Of a DNA stretch of 64,000 nucleotides, positions 34,488 to 42,868 are shown piece after piece. The stretch lies in the NCBI RefSeq assembly GCF_002029235.1, contig NZ_MZGV01000003.1:62001-126000 (forward strand). Reading direction: 5' to 3'. The translations under genes and the position numbers were made by a program. This stretch comes from Clostridium oryzae (GTDB taxonomy: Bacteria > Bacillota > Clostridia > Clostridiales > Clostridiaceae). The notes beneath the pieces were generated by a model. It did no database searches, was not told the DNA's origin, and saw nothing but the letters and a program-made list of their open reading frames with translations. The stretch's first letter is position 1. Every line of letters starts with the position of its first letter.

Positions 34488-35134
34488 GTTTTATAGAATA
34501 TATGAATACAAATTGGAAAGATGTTTTACATGCACTTTTGGAACATATACAGATATCATTAGCTTCTGTTATTATAGCTGTGTTAATAGCTGTTCCAATT
34601 GGAATTATATTAACAAGACATAATAAAATAGCAAAAAGTATTTTGGGAGCGGCAGGCATTATTCAAACTATACCAGGCCTTGTTATGCTTGGGTTAGGAT
34701 TGATGTTGTTTGGATTGGGAAACATTACAGCAATTATAGTTCTTATAGCATATGCAATGCTTCCTATTATGCAGAATACTTATACTGGAATCAGAGAACT
34801 TGATAAACTGTATGTAGAAGCTGCACGAGGTATTGGTATGAGTGATATGCAGACATTATTTAAAGTAGAAATCCCCATAACATTACCATCCATTATAGCT
34901 GGTATAAGAATATCATTAATATATGTAATAAGTTGGGCTACTCTTGCAGCTTTGATTGGTGCAGGTGGTCTAGGAGACTTGATATGGACAGGCTTGTCTA
35001 GTTATGATACGAATATGATTTTGGCAGGAGCTGTTCCTGCATCACTATTAGCTATTGCAGCTGGGTTAATAATAGATATAATCCAAAAAGTTGTTACACC
35101 GAGAGGAATGAAGATAAAAGGGGGTGCTAAATAG
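34484..35134 (+). CDS. opuCB: osmoprotectant ABC permease (OpuCB-like)
   Basis: The 216-residue permease has five to six membrane segments and the binding-protein-dependent transport signature EAARGIGMSDMQTLFKVEIPITLPSIIAGI, the EAA loop that docks on the ATPase. QTIPGLVMLGLGLMLFGLG is typical of OpuCB/OpuBB. It overlaps opuCA and abuts opuCD, so expression is coupled. Confidence 0.9.
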   Translation: MSFIEYMNTNWKDVLHALLEHIQISLASVIIAVLIAVPIGIILTRHNKIAKSILGAAGIIQTIPGLVMLGLGLMLFGLGNITAIIVLIAYAMLPIMQNTYTGIRELDKLYVEAARGIGMSDMQTLFKVEIPITLPSIIAGIRISLIYVISWATLAALIGAGGLGDLIWTGLSSYDTNMILAGAVPASLLAIAAGLIIDIIQKVVTPRGMKIKGGAK

Positions 35135-35739
35135 TGGAGGATTTAATGCAAGCTGTATTTGAACATCTTATAATTACGGCAGCGGGTGTATCGTTAGCAG
35201 CAATAATAGGGATATTAATCGGTGTTTTTATCTCGAAAAACAGTAAGTTTGCAGGCCCTATTCTTACAATAGTAGATATAATTCAGACAGTACCCTCGCT
35301 AGCTTTGTTAGCACTTTTAATGATTGTATTTGGACTTGGTGATAGGACAGTGATTATAGGACTGTTTTTATATTCACTTCTTCCTATAGTTAGGAATACT
35401 TATACTGGAATAACAAGTGTACAACCTTCTATAAGAGAAGCTGCAAGGGGAATGGGAATGTCAAAAATACAATCTCTATGGAAGGTTGAAGGTCCTTTGG
35501 CAATGCCAATGATTTTTTCGGGAATAAGTATAGCATTTGTAACAGCGCTTGGAACAGCTGTAATAGGTGTTTTAATAGGATCAGGAGGACTCGGGTATAT
35601 TATTTACAGTGGGATTCAATCTAATGATTGGAATATGGTTTTTAAGGGCACTATACCAATCATGGTACTATCACTACTAGTTCAATTCATTTTTAATAGT
35701 TTACAGAAAGTTGAGAAAAGGGGGAGAAAAAATGTTTAA
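35134..35739 (+). CDS. opuCD: osmoprotectant ABC permease (OpuCD-like)
   Basis: The 201-residue second permease is paralogous to opuCB: QTVPSLALLALLMIVFGLG and the EAA loop EAARGMGMSKIQSLWKVEGP. OpuC-type systems have two such permeases forming a heterodimer. The start is GTG 35134, overlapping the TAG of opuCB by one base, with GGGGGTG upstream. The 3' end overlaps the binding-protein gene by 8 bases. Confidence 0.9.
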   Translation: MEDLMQAVFEHLIITAAGVSLAAIIGILIGVFISKNSKFAGPILTIVDIIQTVPSLALLALLMIVFGLGDRTVIIGLFLYSLLPIVRNTYTGITSVQPSIREAARGMGMSKIQSLWKVEGPLAMPMIFSGISIAFVTALGTAVIGVLIGSGGLGYIIYSGIQSNDWNMVFKGTIPIMVLSLLVQFIFNSLQKVEKRGRKNV

Positions 35740-36619
35740 GAAAATAACAGCGTTGATTATCGGGACTGTAATGTTTACATTATTATTAATGGGATGTTCT
35801 AAAAGTAATAAAATCACTATAGGTTCCAAAGACTTCACTGAGAACAAAATACTTGCAGAAATGATGGCTCAGCTTATAGAAAATAATTCTGATATTAAAG
35901 TACAAAGGAAGATTAATATGGGTGGAACCTTTGTATGCTTTCAGGCACTAAAAAAAGGACAAATTGATTTGTATCCTGAGTACACTGGAACGGGGCTTAC
36001 GGCACAGTTAAAGCAGCCAGTACAGACGGATCCTGACAGGGTATATGAAATAGTAAGCAAAGAATTTGAAAAAAAATTCAACATTAAGTGGCTTAAGCCT
36101 GTTGGCTTTAATAACACATATGCATTAGCCGTAAAACGGGAAGTTGCAAGTAAATATAAAATGGAATCCGTGAGTGATTTAGCAAAATATTCTAAGAACT
36201 TAGTTTTTGGCGGAGAGCATGAATTCTTTAATAGAGAAGATGGTTACAATGGAATGATTAAAACCTATAATTTAAAATTTAAAAGTACAGCAAAAATGGA
36301 TGTATCACTGAAATATCAAGCAATTGGACAAGGGAAAATGGATGTGACGGATGCATTTACAACAGATGGACAACTTAAAGCACTCAATTTAAAAGTATTA
36401 AAAGATGATAAGAATTTCTTTCCTCCATATTATGCTGCACCAATTGTAAGAGATGCCGCCTTGAAGAAATACCTTCAACTTGAAAAATTGCTGAATAGGT
36501 TAGCGGGGACGATTAATAATGAGACTATGCAGGAACTTAATTATAAGGTAGACAATCAAAAGCAGTCTATATCGAAGGTGGCTGGAGATTTTTTAAAGAA
36601 AAAAGGTTTGATTAAATAG
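35732..36619 (+). CDS. opuCC: osmoprotectant-binding lipoprotein (OpuCC-like)
   Basis: The 295-residue protein begins with a lipoprotein signal (KKITALIIGTVMFTLL then LMGC, lipidated Cys near residue 22). The OpuAC domain follows: ITIGSKDFTENKILAEM, YPEYTGTGLTA and VTDAFTTDGQLKAL, hallmarks of OpuCC/ProX-type binders. It is anchored outside the membrane and delivers osmolyte to the permeases. AGGGGGAG lies 6 bases before ATG 35732. Confidence 0.92.
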   Translation: MFKKITALIIGTVMFTLLLMGCSKSNKITIGSKDFTENKILAEMMAQLIENNSDIKVQRKINMGGTFVCFQALKKGQIDLYPEYTGTGLTAQLKQPVQTDPDRVYEIVSKEFEKKFNIKWLKPVGFNNTYALAVKREVASKYKMESVSDLAKYSKNLVFGGEHEFFNREDGYNGMIKTYNLKFKSTAKMDVSLKYQAIGQGKMDVTDAFTTDGQLKALNLKVLKDDKNFFPPYYAAPIVRDAALKKYLQLEKLLNRLAGTINNETMQELNYKVDNQKQSISKVAGDFLKKKGLIK

Positions 36620-36631
36620 TATAAATCGTAG

Positions 36632-36678
36632 ATAACGAGTGAAAATAGTTTATATAAACTATCTCACTCGTTATTTTT
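36632..36678 (+). terminator. terminator of the opuC operon
   Basis: ATAACGAGTGA pairs with TCACTCGTTAT, extended by an inner ATAGTTTATATAAACTAT, followed by TTTTT. It lies 13 bases after the stop codon. Confidence 0.88.
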
Positions 36679-36757
36679 AATATATAAATTGACAGCAATA
36701 GCGCATAATGATAAAATTGTCCCATAAAATTGGAAATATAGTGTAGGAGTGATAATT

Positions 36758-37102
36758 ATGCCTTGTATTCAAACAAAAGTGAACGTAAAGATCAGTGAAG
36801 AAAAGGAAGAAGTTATTAAAAGTAAATTGGGCAAAGCAATAGAACTTATTCCAGGCAAATCGGAAAGTTGGCTCATGGTTTCCTTTGAAGATGAATGTAA
36901 ACTTTATTTTAAAGGAAGCAAAGATGATAAAATAGCATTTGTTGAAGTAAAGATATTTGGAAAGGCTAGTGATAAGGCCTATGATGATCTTACGGCAGCA
37001 ATCACAGACATCTTACATGAGGAGTTAGATATTAGTCCATTAAATATCTATGTGAAATACGAAGAAGTGGATCATTGGGGATGGAACGGTAGTAATTTTT
37101 AG
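36758..37102 (+). CDS. MIF/tautomerase-superfamily protein
   Basis: The 114-residue protein starts MPCIQTKVNVKIS, giving the N-terminal proline that is the catalytic base of the tautomerase superfamily once Met is removed. The length and the segment LIPGKSESWLMVSFEDECKLYF, with a C-terminal VDHWGWNGSNF, match the macrophage migration inhibitory factor (MIF) branch rather than the 60-residue 4-oxalocrotonate tautomerases. Phenylpyruvate-type keto-enol tautomerase activity is likely. TAGGAGTG precedes the ATG at 36758. It is a single gene in its own unit. Confidence 0.82.
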   Translation: MPCIQTKVNVKISEEKEEVIKSKLGKAIELIPGKSESWLMVSFEDECKLYFKGSKDDKIAFVEVKIFGKASDKAYDDLTAAITDILHEELDISPLNIYVKYEEVDHWGWNGSNF

Positions 37103-37161
37103 TATGATATGGTATATTTTAATTCAAAAGTAAAGAGTAAATTTATTGGGAGGTAAAAAAA

Positions 37162-37485
37162 ATGATTGTTACAACGACACAGTCCATTGATGGAAAGAAA
37201 ATTGTAGAGTATAAAGGAATTGTATTTGGTGAGGTAATTTCCGGTGTGAATTTCATTAAGGATTTTGCTGCAGGTCTCTCAAACTTTTTCGGAGGAAGAT
37301 CTCGCACCTATGAGGATGAATTAATACAAGCTAGGGAAAATGCCATTAGGGAGATGGAGGAGCGTGCTGCTAATTTGGGTGCTAATGGAGTTGTAGGAGT
37401 AGATATCGATTATGAGGTTCTTGGAGCTGATAATGGCATGCTTATGGTCACTGCCTCTGGTACAGCAGTAAGATATGAAGAGTAA
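37162..37485 (+). CDS. YbjQ/UPF0145-family protein
   Basis: The 107-residue protein shows the whole YbjQ pattern: an N-terminal strand with [12 protein letters not shown], the loop [17 protein letters not shown], the helix [21 protein letters not shown] and the C-terminal strand MVTASGTAV. The family forms pentamers and is called a putative heavy-metal-binding protein; the true role is unproven. GGGAGG lies 8 bases before the ATG, and a terminator follows. Confidence 0.88.
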   Translation: MIVTTTQSIDGKKIVEYKGIVFGEVISGVNFIKDFAAGLSNFFGGRSRTYEDELIQARENAIREMEERAANLGANGVVGVDIDYEVLGADNGMLMVTASGTAVRYEE

Positions 37486-37542
37486 TAGTAAAAAAACGAT
37501 TATGGTCTTAAAATTATAATTTATAAATAAGTAAGAGAAATT

Positions 37543-37592
37543 ATGCTGCAGTAGAACTTGATTAGCTTTTGAGTTTACTGCAGCATTTTTTA
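37543..37592 (+). terminator. terminator after the YbjQ-like gene
   Basis: ATGCTGCAGTA pairs with TACTGCAGCAT across a partly paired loop, followed by TTTTTT. Confidence 0.85.
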
Positions 37593-37694
37593 TGTTTATA
37601 AGCACTTTTGAATTGTTGTAATGAATTATTCCACGCATATTACATTGACACACATAGTAATATGCAATATGATATTATTGGAGGTAGAAAAAAT

Positions 37695-38033
37695 ATGGCA
37701 GATAATATAAGCAGTGATTTGATTAGAGGACATATTGATACAATAATTTTAAGAATATTACTAGATGGAGATAATTACGGGTATGAAATAATAAAGGCTA
37801 TAGGCTTGAAAAGTGAGGGACAGTATGAATTAAAGGAACCATCCTTATATACTAGTCTAAAAAGGTTAGAAGGAAATCGACTTATACAATCTTATTGGGG
37901 GGATGAAACTCAAGGGGGAAGACGTAAGTATTACAAGATTACAGAAGAAGGCAAAGCGGTTTATGAGAAGTCTTTGAGACAATGGAAGATAGCACGTAAT
38001 TTAATTGAGAAGCTTATTGAGAGAGGGGAATAG
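37695..38033 (+). CDS. PadR-family transcriptional regulator
   Basis: The 112-residue protein has the PadR winged helix: IDTIILRILLDGDNYGYEIIKAI, then EPSLYTSLKRLEGNRLIQSYW and GGRRKYYKITEEGKAVYE, a textbook match. TTGGAGG lies 8-9 bases before ATG 37695. The gene following by 1 base encodes a membrane protein with a PadR-associated N-terminal domain; such pairs are common in clostridia, where the regulator controls its neighbour. Confidence 0.9.
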   Translation: MADNISSDLIRGHIDTIILRILLDGDNYGYEIIKAIGLKSEGQYELKEPSLYTSLKRLEGNRLIQSYWGDETQGGRRKYYKITEEGKAVYEKSLRQWKIARNLIEKLIERGE

Positions 38034-38034
38034 T

Positions 38035-38715
38035 ATGGGAGAGTTGAAGTCATATGTAAATAATCTGTTTAAAAAGTATGCCAACAACAAGCAAATTGAA
38101 GATTTAAAAGCAGAGATACTCAGTAATCTGGAAGCAAAAAAGGCAGATCTAATATCAAGCGGTATGACTGAGGAGAAAGCCATAGAAGCTGCAAAGAGAA
38201 ATATTACTACAATAGACAATTTAATAGATGGTAACAAACAGATATTTATAAATCAATTCAGTACAGCGGGTTTACAGGATGCTTTGCTATATACTGTAAT
38301 TGCATGGATAACTACTATACCTATGTTTCTGTTTAGAGAATTTTTTGTTGCAAACTGGATACTATTTATAGCAATTCTGATATTAGGCTATAACTATTAT
38401 ACTAGAGCATCAAATAAAAATGAGAGGTTTATTGCGGAGAGAAGATATGTAAATATTAAAAATTATTATAGATTAAGAAGACTTGTATGGGCTATATGGG
38501 GTGTGTTTGTTGCTGTCTATATTCTATTTATAACTGGAGTATATTTTGCTAGCAATATATGGTTTTCAAGACCTGTAGCAATAGATGGACCCTACAGTCT
38601 GGCAGTAATATTGTTAAGATACTATGTCCCATTTATATCGATAATAATACCCTTAGCAGTAAATAGATTGCCCAAACTGATATTGAAATGTGAAGTGGGT
38701 GAAAGGTATGAATAG
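38035..38715 (+). CDS. membrane protein with HAAS/permease-prefix domain
   Basis: The 226-residue protein's first 75 residues (LKSYVNNLFKKYANNKQIED, ...AIEAAKRNITTIDNLI) form the helical HAAS-type domain that follows PadR regulators. Four membrane segments follow, at about 85-110, 112-125, 150-175 and 185-215. It has no enzymatic motif. GAGAGGGG precedes the ATG, and the stop of the regulator is 1 base upstream. It is probably a membrane sensor or effector under PadR control (inference). Confidence 0.7.
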   Translation: MGELKSYVNNLFKKYANNKQIEDLKAEILSNLEAKKADLISSGMTEEKAIEAAKRNITTIDNLIDGNKQIFINQFSTAGLQDALLYTVIAWITTIPMFLFREFFVANWILFIAILILGYNYYTRASNKNERFIAERRYVNIKNYYRLRRLVWAIWGVFVAVYILFITGVYFASNIWFSRPVAIDGPYSLAVILLRYYVPFISIIIPLAVNRLPKLILKCEVGERYE

Positions 38716-39268
38716 TAAGGATAGAGTAATTGTGATACTAATTATCTTTGGAGTTACTTTATTTAGCATAGTACAATTTGTTATACTTCCTCATAACAAT
38801 AGGGAGAAACAGAAATATATAGAAGCTCAGCAGGAACCTACTACTCACGATTTAAAGAAGATAGTAAAATATAAGAACAAATATATGGGGAATATGTCTA
38901 ATCTATCGAATCTTTTTCTCAATTTGCCTTTAGCTAAAACACCTAGGACTTACAGATTACATTCTGATAAATTGACCTTGGAAGTAAATTATAAGAAAAC
39001 AATAGATGCAATTGGAGATAAGAAAGTTAAAGAAGCGCTTATATATAATTCCACTGCAGCTTTTGCATTAATAGATAATTTAGAGCACATAAAATACAAT
39101 TTTCCGGGAGATAGTTTTGCTATAAACCGCAAAGACATTGAAGAATTCTATGGAAACTTTTATAATATACTGAAGGATACAATCTGGAAAGATAAAGTTC
39201 AGAAGAAACTTTATGATAAAAACTATGTTGAAGAAAGCTTTATGAAACTGCTGTGTGCGGACAAATAA
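38708..39268 (+). CDS. membrane-anchored or exported protein, unknown function
   Basis: The 186-residue protein has a single N-terminal membrane segment (about 6-26, VIVILIIFGVTLFSIVQFVI) and then a soluble, charged domain of 160 residues. It contains no recognised motif. It overlaps the preceding gene by 8 bases, with GTGAAAGG upstream, so it is the third gene of the PadR unit. It resembles small DUF4825-like proteins found next to PadR/HAAS pairs, but this is only a guess. Confidence 0.6.
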   Translation: MNSKDRVIVILIIFGVTLFSIVQFVILPHNNREKQKYIEAQQEPTTHDLKKIVKYKNKYMGNMSNLSNLFLNLPLAKTPRTYRLHSDKLTLEVNYKKTIDAIGDKKVKEALIYNSTAAFALIDNLEHIKYNFPGDSFAINRKDIEEFYGNFYNILKDTIWKDKVQKKLYDKNYVEESFMKLLCADK

Positions 39269-39305
39269 ATGCAAAGAAAATTGAATTTAAGATGGAGGAA
39301 ATTAT

Positions 39306-40817
39306 ATGCAATACAAAAATCCAGTTATACCAGGATTTCATCCGGATCCAAGCATCTGCAGGGTGGGTGAGGATTATTATCTAGTTACAAGTTCATTTGA
39401 ATATTTTCCGGGGATACCGCTTTTCCATAGTAAAGATTTAGTGCATTGGGAGCAGATTGGGCACTGTCTTACAAGAAGTAGCCAAATTAAGTTAACAAAA
39501 GGGTTTCCTAATACTACTGGCATTTATGCACCTACCATAAGATACAATAATGGGCGTTTTTATGTAATTACAACTAATGTAACTTACAGTGATGAGGGAG
39601 GAAATTTTATAGTTTGGACAGATGATCCCTATGGAGAATGGTCAGATCCCATCTGGGTAGACTTACCTGGTATAGATCCATCACTCTTTTTTGATGATCA
39701 TGGACGAGTTTATTATACTGGAACATATCATAATATCTTTTTATGTGAGATTGATATTACAACAGGGAAATTAATAAGTGAGCGGAAAGATATTTGGGGG
39801 GGAACAGGCGGAGCTGATCCTGAAGGACCTCATTTATATAAAATAGACGGATACTACTATTTGTTTATTTCAGAAGGAGGAACTGCTCAATGCCATATGC
39901 TTACTGCAGCAAGGAGTAAAAGTATTGATGGTCCATATATTCCATGTCCTCGAAATCCTGTATTAACAAATCGAAGTCTTCCACTGCCTATTAGAGCCGT
40001 AGGTCATGCAGATATAATCCAGGCACATAACGAGAGCTGGTGGGCAGTATGTTTAGGAATAAGGCCAGTACCCTATCCTGATAGGCATCATCTTGGAAGA
40101 GAAACATTTTTAGCTCCAGTTAAATGGGCTGAAGATGGTTGGCCGATATTTGGGAATAACGGATCTATAGATTTAACAATGGAAGCTGATTGTCTGCCGG
40201 AAATAAAATATTCTGAAAGAAGTATTAGGGATGATTTTGATAGCAGTAAACTAGACTTTTGTTGGAATTTCATCTATAATCCGGACAACGCATTATGGTC
40301 ATTAGGTGAGAAAAAAGGATATCTTACTTTGAGAGGTAATGAAATAAATCTGGATGATAAAGAAACTTCAGCGTGGTTAGGCAGAAGACAGGAGCATATG
40401 GAATGTAGGGCTAGAACAAAGCTTAATTTTCGACTTGAAAAAGATGGGGAAGAGGCTGGACTAAGTATATTCTTAAATTGTGATCACCATTATGAAATAG
40501 CCCTTACAAGAATAGATAATGAAAGAAGAATTATATTTAGAAGAAGAATAGGTTCATTGTGGAAGGTTGAAAACAATATTAAATATGATAGGGACGAAGT
40601 TGTATTTGAGATGAATGCTACGCCTAACACATATAGTTTTGGATATGTTGATGAACGTGGTGATTTGATACCGGTTGGGAAAGGAGAAGTTCACTATTTG
40701 TCAACAGAGGTTGGAGGAAAATTCACAGGCAATTATATTGTACTGTATGCCACAGGAAACGGTAATAAATGTTCAAATCCAGCTTATTTTGACTGGTTTG
40801 ATTATAGCTTTAGCTAA
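39306..40817 (+). CDS. GH43 glycoside hydrolase (beta-xylosidase / arabinofuranosidase)
   Basis: The 503-residue protein, without signal peptide, has a five-bladed propeller with the catalytic base in FHPDPSICRVG (Asp14), the modulator Asp in GIDPSLFFDD and the acid Glu in GADPEGPHLYK. The C-terminal 190 residues form the beta-sandwich common in GH43 beta-xylosidases. It would cleave imported xylo- or arabino-oligosaccharides in the cytoplasm. AAGATGGAGG precedes the ATG. No sugar transporter or regulator is adjacent. Confidence 0.9.
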   Translation: MQYKNPVIPGFHPDPSICRVGEDYYLVTSSFEYFPGIPLFHSKDLVHWEQIGHCLTRSSQIKLTKGFPNTTGIYAPTIRYNNGRFYVITTNVTYSDEGGNFIVWTDDPYGEWSDPIWVDLPGIDPSLFFDDHGRVYYTGTYHNIFLCEIDITTGKLISERKDIWGGTGGADPEGPHLYKIDGYYYLFISEGGTAQCHMLTAARSKSIDGPYIPCPRNPVLTNRSLPLPIRAVGHADIIQAHNESWWAVCLGIRPVPYPDRHHLGRETFLAPVKWAEDGWPIFGNNGSIDLTMEADCLPEIKYSERSIRDDFDSSKLDFCWNFIYNPDNALWSLGEKKGYLTLRGNEINLDDKETSAWLGRRQEHMECRARTKLNFRLEKDGEEAGLSIFLNCDHHYEIALTRIDNERRIIFRRRIGSLWKVENNIKYDRDEVVFEMNATPNTYSFGYVDERGDLIPVGKGEVHYLSTEVGGKFTGNYIVLYATGNGNKCSNPAYFDWFDYSFS

Positions 40818-41032
40818 CCTTATTTTGTAACATTAAAGTATGATACATGTATTAATAATTTTTTACACTTTCGGAATTCATGTATTTTGTCAATTGTGGA
40901 TACCTTTTAATTAATATTAAGATACATCACTAAATGAAACAACAATACATCGTGTTTACGAAGAGGTTAAAAAGAAATAATAATATATTTTGAATTTAGC
41001 GAATCAAGATACGAAGGTAACAGAATTAATAA

Positions 41033-41264
41033 AATAAAAATATTATGTAAAGATTAAGAGATAGGGCATAAAAAAGATTACATCAGAAGTAGGCATTTGG
41101 AGTGAGTTTAGTAATTACCCATGTCTTTGAGGGGAATTTCCGTTAAGATGGCGAATTGTTTGAGGCGCAGCCGAGTTATGAGCTATTAGGAAATTTGCCT
41201 CAAAGATGTGGTGTAATTACTTAATGAATGGAATTAGCCTACGTAGGATGTAATCTTTTTTATA
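41033..41264. repeat. structured intergenic repeat, copy 1
   Basis: The segment folds end to end into one long interrupted stem: AAAAAAGATTACATC (41070) with GATGTAATCTTTTTT (41247), GTAGGC with GCCTAC, AGTAATTAC with GTAATTACT, TCTTTGAGG with CCTCAAAGA, then a conserved apical part containing GATGGCGAATTGTTTGAGGCG and GCCGAGTTATGAGC. The same apical sequence and flanks recur at 44865-45153. The T-run at the end could stop transcription in either direction. It carries no open frame. Confidence 0.75.
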
Positions 41265-41266
41265 AA

Positions 41267-41962
41267 TTATAGTTTAATAGAACCATTAGTAGATATGGTT
41301 ACTACCTGCCAAGGAATCATTTTTTCACTATTCTTGAGCGCAGTTACTACAGCATTTGAAAGGCCTCCACAGCAGGGTACTTCCATTCTTACTACAGTAA
41401 CACTTTTTATATTGTTATTTTTAATTATTTCGCATAACTTTTCTGAATAGTCTATGTCATCGAGCTTAGGGCAACCAATTAGAGTAATTCTATTCTTCAT
41501 AAATTCACTATGAAAATTTCCATAAGCATAAGCCGTACAGTCTGCAGCTACGAGCAGATTGGCACCATCAAAATAAGGAGCATTTAATGGAACAAGTTTG
41601 ATTTGAACCGGCCACTGCATAAGCTCTGAAGATATTTTATTATTAACTGATATGCAGGCTGCTTTTTTAGGGTTAAGTTTTTTTGCTGCTGAACCTGGAC
41701 AAGCATGTAATGGGGCTTTGTTTATTCTTTTTAGATTTTCTTTCACAGCTACTTCATCATAGGCTGCAGCTTCTCTTTCTTCGAAAGAAATTGCGTCCAT
41801 TGGACATGTTGGAAGACAATTACCGAGCCCATCACAATAATCCTCTCTTAATAATGCTGCCTTTCCGTCAATAAGAGTTATAGCAGCTTCTTGACATGCG
41901 GTTACACATAAGCCGCATCCGTTACACTTGTTTTTATCTATTTTAACTATTCTACGAATCAT
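41267..41962 (-). CDS. 4Fe-4S ferredoxin-domain protein with CCG motif
   Basis: The 231-residue protein's N-terminal 60 residues hold two cluster motifs, CNGCGLCVTAC and CDGLGNCLPTCP, of the bacterial 2[4Fe-4S] ferredoxin type. The rest contains further cysteines (CPGS, CTAYAYG, IGCPKLDD) and PCCGG, recalling metal-cluster or redox-partner proteins. It is cytosolic. Genes of this kind lie beside Crp/Fnr regulators in many anaerobes and are tied to redox or nitrosative stress. It is divergent from such a regulator here, 88 bases away. The exact function is unknown. Confidence 0.8.
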   Translation of the reverse strand: MIRRIVKIDKNKCNGCGLCVTACQEAAITLIDGKAALLREDYCDGLGNCLPTCPMDAISFEEREAAAYDEVAVKENLKRINKAPLHACPGSAAKKLNPKKAACISVNNKISSELMQWPVQIKLVPLNAPYFDGANLLVAADCTAYAYGNFHSEFMKNRITLIGCPKLDDIDYSEKLCEIIKNNNIKSVTVVRMEVPCCGGLSNAVVTALKNSEKMIPWQVVTISTNGSIKL

Positions 41963-42022
41963 ATGAATATCACTCCTCTTGTTTTTATAAAATAAGTATA
42001 TTACAATAGAAAAAAATAGTCG

Positions 42023-42036
42023 GTTGTATTTCCAAC
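42023..42036 (+). promoter_or_regulatory. possible Crp/Fnr-type dyad before the regulator gene
   Basis: GTTG-TATTTC-CAAC is a 4+4 dyad with 6-base spacing just before the ribosome site of the Crp/Fnr gene, in the 88-base divergent region. It is short and could be chance. Confidence 0.25.
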
Positions 42037-42049
42037 GGAGTTGATTTTA

Positions 42050-42724
42050 TTGAAGGAATATTTAGAAACCCTTAAAAAGGTATCGCTATTTAAGAATATA
42101 AAGGAAAACGAGATAGGTAATATGCTGTCCTGCATAAAGGCAGATATAAAAAGCTACAAAAAGGAAGATATAATAATTCTAGCTGGTGATCCTGTAAAAA
42201 GCATAGGAATTATTTTAAGTGGAAATGTGCAGGTAGTAAAGGAAGATAGTTATGGAAATAGAAATATTTTAGCATATCTTGAAAAAACAGAAATTTTTGC
42301 GGAAGTGTTTGCTTGTGCTGAAATAGAAGGAAGTCCAATTAGTGTTATTGCTTCTTCTGAGTGCACAATCATGTTCCTAGATTTTAAAAGAATCGTGTGC
42401 AGCTGTGAGAGCGCGTGTGAGTTTCACAGCATATTGATTCAGAATATGTTAAGAGTAATTTCCACAAAGACTATAGAACTGAATGAAAAGCTCTCTTGCC
42501 TCGGCAAAAGGAGCATAGAGGAAAAAGTAAGAGCTTTTATGTTAATGCAGAAGGAAAGACACGGAAAAGATAGTTTCAAGATATCTCTTTCTAGAGCTGA
42601 AATGGCTGATTATCTCTGTGTAGACAGAAGTGCACTTTCGGCTGTGCTTAGCCGTATGCATCAAGATGGTAAGATTAATTTTTATAAAAATCATTTTGAA
42701 TTACTTGATAACTTCTTTAAATAG
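42050..42724 (+). CDS. Crp/Fnr-family regulator
   Basis: The 224-residue protein has a cNMP-fold sensor domain (EDIIILAGDPVKSIGIILSG, IFAEVFACAE) and a C-terminal winged helix (ISLSRAEMADYLCVDRSALSAVLSRM). A cysteine group CSCESACEF lies at the end of the sensor domain, and another Cys in LCVDR, which could hold a redox cofactor (inference). CGGAG lies 9 bases before TTG 42050. It diverges from the Fe-S protein gene and probably controls it. Confidence 0.85.
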   Translation: MKEYLETLKKVSLFKNIKENEIGNMLSCIKADIKSYKKEDIIILAGDPVKSIGIILSGNVQVVKEDSYGNRNILAYLEKTEIFAEVFACAEIEGSPISVIASSECTIMFLDFKRIVCSCESACEFHSILIQNMLRVISTKTIELNEKLSCLGKRSIEEKVRAFMLMQKERHGKDSFKISLSRAEMADYLCVDRSALSAVLSRMHQDGKINFYKNHFELLDNFFK

Positions 42725-42868
42725 TATGATAACAGGCTGATTTTTATTATGGTTATGAAATTTGACGTAATAAATAAATCGGTTAGATTATGCTATGTTT
42801 ATCTCATTTACTACATTTACTCAAAGTGTTATTATAGAAATGATATTTTATAAGGAGATAAACACGGA

